Shown: positions 1-9,177 of the stretch, one piece after another | How positions within the stretch are numbered: the first letter of the stretch is position 1 | Layout: each line of letters begins with the position of its first letter | From: Purshia tridentata | Lineage: Eukaryota; Streptophyta; Magnoliopsida; Rosales; Rosaceae | DNA: 64,000 bases | Direction: 5' to 3' | Assembly: GCA_003254885.1 (NCBI GenBank) | Contig: QANT01006607.1 | Span: 1-64,000, forward strand | Notes under the pieces: generated by a model | What the model was told of the DNA's origin: nothing | Database searches by the model: none | The model's input: the letters and a program-made list of their open reading frames with translations, nothing else | Made by a program: the position numbers and the translations under genes

Positions 1-31
<31 letters not shown>
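1..31. repeat. (GA)n microsatellite
   Basis: Uninterrupted GA dinucleotide repeat at the window edge; its true length is unknown because it runs off the window. Confidence 0.95.
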
Positions 32-35
<4 letters not shown>

Positions 36-732
36 CTGGTATCATCTTTTTCTATATAGTACTGCTGAGTCATCTTTAATGATTTATTACTTTAAAAAAG
101 AAAGAATACCTTTATTTAAGTTAATGATTAAATAGTTAGTTAATTAATTGCATGTTAGTAATAGTGGGTTTGTAAACTAATAACCAAGTGGCAAGGAAAT
201 TGCTGTTTACAATGTTCTTGAGAAATTAAATAATAATAATAATCACAATATATATACAATAAATAACAATGACATGTGAAGCATATTAACTAATTTTTTG
301 TTTTCCTTTCACATTTGAATATGGACCAGCTGAGTTATACAAGAATCAAACTTATTATTGTAATTGGTGGGTGGGACAAATTTGATTCAATATATATATA
401 GTTTAGATTATAAAATTATTACATTATGTGGTGAGTCAAAAAAATGATTAGGTTCATATTAATTTATTAATCAGTTAACTTTAAATTATTTTGAATTTAC
501 CCTTATTCCCTCACCTAAAATTAAATAGAATTTAGTAGAATACTATTATGTGTGGAATATAATTTGGTTAACCAAGCTAGCAAACATGCACATTCCCCTT
601 CAATTTCGTTGTACCTTCCTAATCTTGCCTGTAAAACACAAAAATGATAATCATTTTGAATGGTTGATTAATCACAACAAACACAAACAAACAAATAATT
701 AATCACAAAATCAAACCTAAAGATCGAGTGTA
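32..732. other. AT-rich intergenic DNA
   Basis: About 700 bases of AT-rich sequence with no convincing open frame, splice structure or RNA gene. I see nothing specific in it. Confidence 0.6.
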
Positions 733-2333
733 ATATCGATAATTTTGGTGAAATTTCGCCGAAATTATTGTTTTTGAAGGGTTCCGAAACGAAATCACCA
801 TTCCGTCAATTTTTCGTTTAAATTTCGGTAATTTCGGTAAAATTTCAGAAAAATCTGAAATTTTACCGAAATTTCGGCGAAATTTTCTGGGTTTGGATTT
901 TGGGAGGAGTTGACGCCGGCTGGAGCTGGGTTTTTCGGTGGGTTTCGACGGCAGGGGCTGGAGATCGAGAGAGATGATGAGAGATAGGGGAGGGAGGAGA
1001 GAGCAGAGAAATAGATCTGTGGGGAGAGAGAGAGGCAGGGGGAAGGGGGAACGGAACTGGGGAAGAAAGAAAGGAAAAGAAAAAAATGAAAAAAAGAAGA
1101 GAGAGACCAGAGGAGGCCAGCAGTACGCAGAAGGCAGGAAGGAAGGGAAGAAGAAGGAAAGGCTTGCTGTGTGGGAAAGTGGGAAAGAAAGGGTTAAAAG
1201 GAATTTGGCATTAGAGATTAATAGTTCATTGAAAAATGAACGTAAACAGCTCCTTTTGTCTTCTCAACTGCACTCTCAAACTAGTGAGGCTTCTGAATCA
1301 AATCAGAAGGAAACATCTAAGGGATTAACCAAGGTGGGTGATGTTGCGGTTGGAGATTTTGTGAAAGATTGCTCCACTTTTGCAGTAGGTGTGGAAAACG
1401 CAAAGCTCAAAAAGTTTGTAGCAGACTTTATGTCTTTCTACTGTAGGTATTGTACTACATGGGAAAGTGGGAGAGAAGGGAACATGGGAAAGCGTGGGAA
1501 AGTGGAGAGAGGCCCTGGGAAAGTGGGAGAGAAGGGAACATGGGAAAGTGGGAAGAAAAAAGAAAGGAAAGAAAGGAAGAAAAAAAAAAAAGAGAAGTGG
1601 CGTGAGAGGGTAGTAGCCAAAACAAAAGGAAGGAAGAAAAAAAAAAGGAAAGAAAAAAAAAGAAAAAAAAATGGAAAAAAGGTTTGGGTTTGAAGATTGG
1701 GGGTTTGAGCCTTTTGATTTTGGGATTTCGTTTGTGAATTAATTTAGCTATTTAGTTTTGGAATTTTGTTTAGTTGTTTTTAAACTCTTAAATCAAAAAA
1801 AAGGAAAGAAAAAAAAGAAAAAAAATGGAAAAAAGGTTTGGGTTTGAAGATTGGGGGTTTGAGCCTTTTGATTTTGGGATTTCGTTTGTGAATTAGTTTA
1901 GCTATTTAGTTTTGGAATTTTGTTTAGTTGTTTTTAAACTCTTAAATCCTAATACATTTTCTATATAAAAAATAATTAAAATATCCTAAAGGACCTAAAT
2001 TCTAATATTTTATATTGTATCATAAAGAATATAGATTATACAATATATAAGATTTAGTGTAATTCACCTTATATTCACTTTACATCACCTTTTTTTAAAC
2101 AGAATTTACCTTCCGCGTATAATATATTCACTTTATATCATATGAAATCTATAATATGGTTTGATTCTTTTAATATTTTTTATAAATATAGTAGATAATA
2201 TGTTAAATAAATATATGGTAAAGTTTCATTCAAAATTTCTATCGTTTTTGTTTAAACTCTAACGAAATTAAAATTTAGTCGAAATTTCCATCAAAATTTT
2301 TGTAGAAAATTTTTTCGAAATAGGAATTACACC
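733..2333. mobile_element. Possible non-autonomous DNA transposon with internal gene-like fragment
   Basis: The left edge begins GTGTAAT and the right edge ends ATTACAC. Both flanks are packed with variants of GAAATTTCG/CGAAATTTC, and the left flank holds a perfect 16-bp hairpin (833-848 pairing with 855-870). The interior is strongly purine-rich, with repeated GGGAAAGTGGGA words, and encloses a compositionally different exon-like stretch at about 1200-1447. The 251-residue open frame starting at 938 crosses all of this, has Lys/Arg/Glu/Gly-rich ends and matches nothing I recognise. Matching termini and a different interior suggest a Pack-type element. No target duplication is visible and the terminal match is only about 7 bp exact, so this is tentative. 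Confidence 0.35.
1640..1948. repeat. Tandem duplication, 154-bp unit
   Basis: A poly-purine run followed by GGTTTGGGTTTGAAGATTGG and about 110 further bases occurs twice, with GGTTTGGG starting at 1681 and 1835. Outside the A-rich run the copies differ at about one base (AATTAATTT versus AATTAGTTT), so the duplication is recent. Confidence 0.9.
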
Positions 2334-2658
2334 TAAACAACTTGAAATTATTAAAATAATTCCAACATCGCAAGCGAAAGTCATTTTCGTATTCCATACG
2401 ATATTCACGAGGCAACCACCACAAATAATACAACACCAAGCGGCGTTATAACGGAGACCAGACCAGGAGCCTAATGTCTCCGTTAAAAAAGACAACGAGT
2501 GGGGCCCACTGAGTGGAGAAAATAGGGAGACCCAGTCAGTCGTCTGGGAAATGAAAACGTGGCGGCCCCACGCGTCATGTAGCGAAAGTGGGGAGGGCTT
2601 TCGGGCTTTCGGTCATTTCGTGTCTGGTCACTGCGAAAGTGGGAATGCAAAGGAGCGC

Positions 2659-2667
2659 TATATATAA
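2659..2667 (+). promoter_or_regulatory. Probable TATA box of the PNRC-motif gene
   Basis: TATATATAA lies about 240 bases before the ATG at 2903. The sequence between is A-rich and pyrimidine-rich with no better start codon, as expected for a plant 5' leader. The transcription start is inferred at about 2690-2700. Confidence 0.5.
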
Positions 2668-2902
2668 CACATAAACACACCACTAAACGAAATCAGGTTC
2701 CCGGCTAAAAAAACGATCAAACACAAAAGCAGAGCGGAAAACACCAAAAAACCCACCTCTTTCTTCCCCCGTGTGAGGAAGAAGAGGCCAAAAAAAAAAA
2801 AAATAAGGGCTTAGCGTTTCTTCTCTGTTTTTTGGGAATTTTCTTTTTTTTTTTCTCTTTAATTTGTTTTTAGGGATTTGAAAATTTTAAGTTTAGGAAA
2901 TT

Positions 2903-3463
2903 ATGGGGACGGAGATCTTACTGCCTCAGGATTGTCTGATCGACCGGATCAGAGTCCCTTCGGCGACGACGTCATTCTCGCGCCACCGGAAAAGTTACTA
3001 TTACGGAACTCCTAACCCTAACTACTACGTCTCTAACCCTAGACCTAGAAAACCGGCGGTGCGCGCTGAAAGGGCTGTGGTGGTCTCGAAGAGATCCAGC
3101 TCCGACGACGACCTGCGCCGGCGGGGGTTCAAGACCGAGAAGGTGACGATTTTGAGGCGGGGGCAGTCGCTGGACTCGAAGGCCAAGATCGACGCGTTGG
3201 CGGCAAAGAAGGAAGGTGGTTTGGTCGTGACCTGGACCGAGAGGTTGGGTCCGGACCCGGAAATGATGCCGAAACAGGTGCGGGTTGTGGATCTGAGGAA
3301 CCCGGTGACCGAAAAGTCCGACATGTATGCTGGATCAGCGTTCGCGGTGTCGCCGGAGCCGAGCTCGCTCCCGCTGCCGTCTTTCTCGAAGAAGAAGCAG
3401 GTGGCGGTGATCGTGGACGATTCTGCGACTAGAGATCTGAGGCGGTTGCTCCGGCTCGATTGA
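2903..3463 (+). CDS. Small basic protein with PNRC-like proline motif (unknown function)
   Basis: Single-exon gene of 186 codons plus stop, with locally raised GC in contrast to its AT-rich flanks. It belongs to a conserved plant family of unknown role. Visible blocks are an N-terminal MGTEILLPQDCLIDRIRVP, a basic middle, VTWTERLGPDPEMMPKQVR near residues 109-127, and SPEPSSLPLPSF at about 149-160 preceded by AGSAF. The tail ends in RDLRRLLRLD. The SPxPxxLPxPxF element resembles the proline-rich motif of animal PNRC proteins, which bind the decapping factor DCP1 or nuclear receptors; a link to mRNA decapping here is inference only. The ATG is the first in the leader. The open frame on the opposite strand at 3025-3705 is a shadow. 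Confidence 0.85.
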   Translation: MGTEILLPQDCLIDRIRVPSATTSFSRHRKSYYYGTPNPNYYVSNPRPRKPAVRAERAVVVSKRSSSDDDLRRRGFKTEKVTILRRGQSLDSKAKIDALAAKKEGGLVVTWTERLGPDPEMMPKQVRVVDLRNPVTEKSDMYAGSAFAVSPEPSSLPLPSFSKKKQVAVIVDDSATRDLRRLLRLD

Positions 3464-5641
3464 CAAAAAATTATCTGAATGCAAAATGGAAGATCCGGAT
3501 CTGAGGACCCGAATAAGGCCCCTAAATAGATTCGGATCCAAAAACAAGTCTCGCACTGTTCCTTTCGGCGACCGTCGTCTGTCATCTCGGGTTTCGAGGT
3601 CGTAGCCGTCCGTGATTTTTTTAAACGGTGGTTGATCTGGTAATCTGGGGGAAGACGGGGGCAAATTAGTAATTTACTTGCTGTTTGGTACTCAGTAGCT
3701 GTCACTTGTTTATGGGGGTTTGTTAATGAATTGGGGGGCTTATGGGTAAATTTTAAATCTAGGATGCGGGAAAATGGAAGGACGAAGAAGAAAAAAAAGT
3801 GGGATATGGGGGGTGGTTTGTAATATTTGGGAAATTAGTTTGGGCTGGGAATTTGGAATGGTTATTAATTATTACTTATTAGTTATTAGTGTGGGCTGTG
3901 AAATGTGAATGTTCTGCTCTGTTGGGAATTTGTAAGGTTGGTATTGTATAATGTATTATTGTAAAGGAAGATAAAGAAATATTTGGGCAGAATTAATAAG
4001 TTACCTTTATTTTTAATCTCTCTGTTGTTTTATTTTTGCGTGAACACTTTTGAGTTTTGTAAGGAAGGAAAATTCAATGGCCAAAAAATAAAAATCCCAG
4101 AAACAGAAAACCCCATTTAAAGTTCAAATGGTAGAAGATAAAGAAATCCATCAAACAAAGTCAAGATTCTAACCCAAAAACAAAAAAAGTAAGTGAAACT
4201 TCTAATCTTCTCCAGCAAAATGTAAATATTGTGGTGGGTGTGGGACAGTTTTTGGCTTTGCAGACTAATTTGGGGGTGAACTTTTTAAGTTTTAGGATGC
4301 CAATATCCCTAATATCTCTGGCAATATCCCTTGCAAGTCGATTTTGTAAGGAAAATGTAAAAGTAAAAATAAATTATATATACTATAAGTTCATAATTTA
4401 ATAGTACTTTAATAACATTACATAACGGTATTATAATTATATTGAAAAATTACTGCATGTGAGTAAAGAAGTGGAATCCAAATAACAGTTTTCATAATTT
4501 ATTATGAATGCTATTGTCACCTTTAAATTTACTCACTTCACTTACTACTTTTCCATCGTCTTGGGTCGGTCAGACCCATGCTAAGAGTGAGAATGGGTTA
4601 GATCAGGTTGGATCGATAATGGTCGATATTTCTACTCGATTTGACCAACCGCCTCTATCATATCTCACAACCAACAACCAATTCATTCATTATGGGTTGA
4701 ATACATGTCGGTTGTTGATAAGAACGATACATATAATACAAATAAGCCGATAATTAATCAATTTCAAAACCAACTATGATAGGTCGATTGGTATTATCGG
4801 CCAAACTTGGAGGTCGGATGTTAGTTGAATTATCGGCTGACCCATAATGAATCAGTTGGCCGATAATGGTCGATAAAACCGACCAATTACCACCCCTATC
4901 CTAAACTACTACACTTCAGACACTTGCCCTAGCCATTGTATGTGATTGTATTATCGCATCTAATCACATCAAAGTATAATTAACATAGAATGACCAGCAA
5001 TAGTGCGTGAGCCGTTCATATTTTATTAAGTTAGTTGACGAAATCTTAATTTGGCATTAATCGCAATAGTTATTAACTATAAAGACCGGATTAAAAACTT
5101 AGAAGTTAGAACCGAAAAAGCCTGAATGAAAAATAGGACCAAATTTTAAAGCACAAACACCACATGAATCGTCCATTCATCTTTAATTTGGTTGGCCCCT
5201 TATTCATTACATCCTCAGATTTGGTTCATCTTTGATCACCATTCATCACACAAAACGACAAACACCATAAATGTTTTCCAATACTACCCATTACTTTGAG
5301 TCTTTGTCCCAAACTGGGTGACCATTGGGCCCAAAAGCCTCTTCCCCATGAAAACCACTAGTCTTCTGCATCTTCGGCTGTCATTTGTCTATTTCTCAAA
5401 CTCCTATCCATTCACAAACCACATGTTTCCTCCCATACAATCCAAAAACACCAAAAAATAATATAAAAATAAAATAATGAATTTGGTTTAATTGGTCATA
5501 TTGCATCATATGATATAAAATGTGACACAGGAAGCACATACACTATCCAATATTCTCATTCTTTGAATAAAAAACAAAAAAAATTAAAAAAACATAAAAC
5601 AAAAAACAAAAGCCAAGAGAGAGAGAGAAAGAGAAGGAGAG
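3464..5641. other. Intergenic: 3' region of PNRC gene and promoter of NAIP-like gene
   Basis: The first 500 bases are probably 3' UTR and downstream DNA of the preceding gene. The stretch 4560-4905 is repeat-like and listed separately. The last 150 bases before 5642 are A- and GA-rich, typical of a plant leader. No other gene is seen. Confidence 0.6.
4560..4905. mobile_element. hAT-like MITE remnant
   Basis: The right edge reads CCAATTACCACCCCTA, the reverse of the TAGGGGTGG terminus common in plant hAT-type non-autonomous elements. The word ATGGTCGATA and GGCCGATAA-like variants recur near both ends as subterminal repeats. The left terminus is not clear and no target duplication was found. 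Confidence 0.35.
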
Positions 5642-8262
5642 ATGCTGAAGGAATCGGGCGGGTCGCACTTCGATCTTCCCGAGGAAGTGGTGCATGTACT
5701 GCCGTCCGATCCTTTCGAGCAGCTCGATGTGGCCCGCAAAATCACGTCCATTGCGCTCTCGACACGTGTCTCGGCCTTGGAATCAGAGGCGTCCGCTTTG
5801 CGCGCCAAACTCGCCGAGAAGGACCAGCTCGTCGCCGACCTCCAGGCGCAGGTTGAGTCCCTCGATGCCTCCCTCTCCGAGACCGCCGATAAACTCTCCC
5901 TCGCCGACCAAGAGAAGGTCCCACCCGGCCCGGCCCAGCCCATTAATCTCGACCGCTTTAATTTTTTTTTTTCTTTTTCTGTAATTCGTCGACTTGGTTC
6001 CGAAATTGCAGGAGAGCTTACTGAAAGAGAAGACGTTACTCGCCAACACCGTCAAGAAGCTGAATAGAGATGTCTCGAAGGTACGTGATTTCGAAATTCA
6101 CAGTGAGCAATTTGAAACAGTGTCGTTTATTTAGCTTAGCTGAATTGCTAATGTGCGCAGTTGGAGGTGTTCAGAAAGACGCTTATGCAGTCACTGTCAG
6201 AAGATGACGAAAATTCTGTAAGTAATTTCAATTACTTTGTGAGTCTCTGAGTCTCCAAGAGCTTCGATTGCATTGCTTAAGTTGTTTGATTTTCTCATTG
6301 AATTGCACAGAGAGGAGCTTCGGAGGTTGTTGCTAAGCCTAAGATACAAACCCAAGAGCACTTATCTTCTAAACCACCAATTGGAAGTGGAGGTCTGTGA
6401 CTTAAGTATATAATTTTCATTATTTTTTAATCGAGATTTATTTTTTGGTTTATTTACGTATTTACTTTCTGAAATTATAATTTGTGTCATTTTACCATCT
6501 CTAAAAGTTTATAGTTACATTTTACTCCTTAAAAGTTAATCTTGTGTTCTACCACATAACCCATCATTGTTAAGTATGTTAATTCTTCTGTTTGAATTGA
6601 TAACCTGTCGAGTCGTCTGCATGGTGTGACAATTTCGTCATAAATTCAAACGGTAGTATTGATAGACTTGACAATTTAGGATAACGTAAAACACGGAATA
6701 AACTATTAAGGGGTAAGTTGAGATATCAAGCTTTCAAGGAATAAAATGAGACAAAGTTATAATTTCAAGATATAGTGTGAATAAGCTCTATTTTTAATCA
6801 TATATCTGATATAATAGCTCTGAGAGACTTTACTAGAGGATTAATTTCATGCCCATGTTGTAGTTGTGCATGAAAAAGAGATTACTTATTAATGGGTGCA
6901 ATATATATTTTTGTTTGTTACTTGTTAAATGTGACCTCATCTTAATTAACCCTTTGAATTTGATTAATGATTAACTAGTAATTTCAGAAGATTATGCCAC
7001 ATTACCACCTTCTCGAACTTCTTCAATCCAGAGCCAGTTATTCGAAACAGGAAGCACATTTTCTGAGGATCGTGACACAGATGGTACGATTTGAATACCG
7101 ATCTTAGTCATTAAAATTTGTTCCATTTATGCCATACACTGAACTACTGAAGAATGGCATGGTATGCTAAGCTTTCAACTTAGCATGTCAGTTTTTGAGC
7201 TTGTTGCATTTATTGCTTCATATTGTTGCAATGGCAGCCTCAAGACCTCGCATATCAGCAGGCCTCCTGTTAGCGTCCCAAACTACCACACCTCGGCTTA
7301 CTCCCGCTGGTTCTCCTCCTTCCCTATCTGCATCCACGTCCCCAACAAGAACATCGAAACCTGTGTCCCCAAGGCGACACTCCATGTCATTTGCCACCTC
7401 AAGAGGCATGTTTGATGATAGGTCTTCTGTGCCCTCAAGCCATCACAGCTCTGAATATGGTTAGTTCGGTTTGATCACAGGATTTGGTGTGTTTCTGATG
7501 AGTTAGAGTGCAGACTATAGCGTAGTTGGGGGAGGATTTGAAGCAAAGTTGATTACAATTATCATTCCATGTTAATTCGATGTGCCTACTTTTATTGTCA
7601 TTAATTCTCTTCTTAATTAATTTGTTTCAGGAAGAACTCGGGTGGATGGGAAAGAATTTTTCCGCCAAGTCAGGTAAAGACACTGATTGAGTTTAGCCTA
7701 CTACCAATTTTTCTGTATGTCAAGTAGAACGTTCCAACTTCCAAGTAACTGGACATAGACCTATGAACCCCAACACATTGGCCAGGAGTGCTCCAGTTTG
7801 AGTACTGTAATTTTGCTGATGCATTTTTATCCCCATTTTTGTTCTAACTGAGTGATATGCTCCTAAGTATTCAATTGGTTCATTAATCATGAATACCAAT
7901 ATTTGCTACAAATTTAGTTTTTAGGGGCTTGCAAGTTACAAAATAAAGAGAGGTAATCGTTGTTTTTTCTCTTGTTGCCTCAGGAGTCGATTGTCTTATG
8001 AGCAGTTTAGTGCATTTCTGGCAAATGTTAAGGAACTAAATGGCCACAAGCAAACAAAAGAGGTATATGCTCCCTTCCTCCCAAGTCCCCATCTCTCTCC
8101 CTCTCTCTCTCTGTAATTTTTTATGCTAACGACTGTTACTTACTTGTCTATATACTTTGAACATTTCAGGAGACTCTACAGAAGGCTGATGAGATATTTG
8201 GCCCAGATAACAGGGACCTGTATGCTATATTTGAAGGATTGATCAGTCGCAATGTCCATTAA
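5642..8262 (+). CDS. At4g15545-like protein (NAI2-interacting protein family)
   Basis: Nine exons: 5642-5917, 6012-6080, 6161-6217, 6311-6392, 6988-7083, 7238-7459, 7631-7673, 7984-8062, 8170-8262. All introns are GT-AG and phases join cleanly to 338 residues, close to Arabidopsis At4g15545. The N-terminus has FDLPEEVVHVLPSDPFEQLD and ARKITSIALSTRV, then a heptad-type coiled coil (residues about 42-125). The middle is Ser/Pro-rich with SPRR and TSPTRTSKP patches. The conserved C-terminus is RLSYEQFSAFLANVKELN, followed by a segment ending DNRDLY. Related Arabidopsis proteins (NAIP1-3) bind NAI2 and mark ER-derived bodies; transfer of that role is inference. Intron 4 carries a fold-back element. 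The start is the first ATG after a GA-rich leader and gives the conserved N-terminus. Confidence 0.93.
6448..6792. mobile_element. Fold-back MITE-like element inside intron 4 of the NAIP-like gene
   Basis: The two halves are imperfect inverted copies over about 100 bases each. TGAAATTATAATTTGTGTCA near 6470 pairs with the reverse complement of TGAGACAAAGTTATAATTTC near 6750. The pairing extends through TCATTTTA, ACTCCTTAAAAGTT and GTGTTCTAC-type words. No coding capacity. The exact ends and target duplication could not be fixed by eye. Confidence 0.6.
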
Positions 8263-9177
8263 ACATACTTTTCTTCACAATTTCAGATGTTTTTGCTGTA
8301 AATCAAATGTGTAATAAAACCATTCTTTCAACTCCCGTTATTATTGTATGAGTAGTAGTAATTTTTCGAGGGTGCTGGAAAATGACTTGCTGTAAGTTGG
8401 GCTAGGAGATCGTTAATTTAAACAAGCCTCATAATACTTGCTTCAGGGTCCATCTTTAAAATAAGTATTATTTCCTTCAAGCTAGGCTTTTGAAAACATC
8501 AAGAAAGGCTTTTTGCAATGCAGTTGTAGCTTTATTCCGACTCTATAATCTATTATGATTACATAACTATAAAGATTGTATATAGTATATGGTATGAGGA
8601 CCCTCCACAAGTTACGACTGCTCATTTTATGCATCTTTTTCCAATATGATACTTACGCACAAAAACTAATCAAATTATAAATTATGTAACCATTTTCGAA
8701 TTTAGTATCTCTCTCTCTCCCATATTGAACGTGTGTAATCTTCAAACGGTGGACTGTTTGAATTAGAAGACCACATTAAACAATGTAGTTTTGTTTTGTT
8801 AACATTATATCGCAATCTTAGTTACACTCGGTAATGTTGTTCTTGTTTGAGACCGTAGATTACTACTGCTACCCAATAAAAGAGTCAGTCTGAGTTGGAA
8901 GGCGGGAAGCTCCACACGACATGCTAAAATTACACAAATTTTTTTAATTATTATGGTTTTAATTTGATAAATATAGACTGGGTTGCGAAGCTACGAGGTG
9001 TCAATGATAGAGAAGACCCGAATATCGGGCATGGAGATTCGTTGAATGGCCCAAAAAATGTTGGAATATTAGAGGGGAAAGCAGGAAATTCATGCCAACC
9101 GCTACTTGTTCTCCTCCATCTCTTGATTTCTCTCTGTCTGTCATTCCCTTTGTTTTGGTTTGGCAGAGAGAAAATTC
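8263..9177. other. Intergenic between NAIP-like gene and RLCK
   Basis: Contains the NAIP-like 3' UTR, with an AATAAA-type signal near 8311, and probably the promoter and leader of the kinase gene. The short open frames around 8964-9395 show no similarity I recognise. Confidence 0.6.

Noticed and set aside
938-1693. 251-codon open frame rich in Lys/Arg/Glu/Gly
   Set aside because: Mostly purine-run translation inside repeat DNA, no family similarity, and it ends in a tandem duplication; treated as part of the possible element.
3025-3705. 226-codon minus-strand frame
   Set aside because: Antisense shadow of the GC-rich PNRC-motif exon; no similarity or promoter.
5584-5943. Minus-strand and off-frame plus-strand frames over NAIP-like exon 1
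   Set aside because: All overlap a well-supported exon whose real frame matches a known family.
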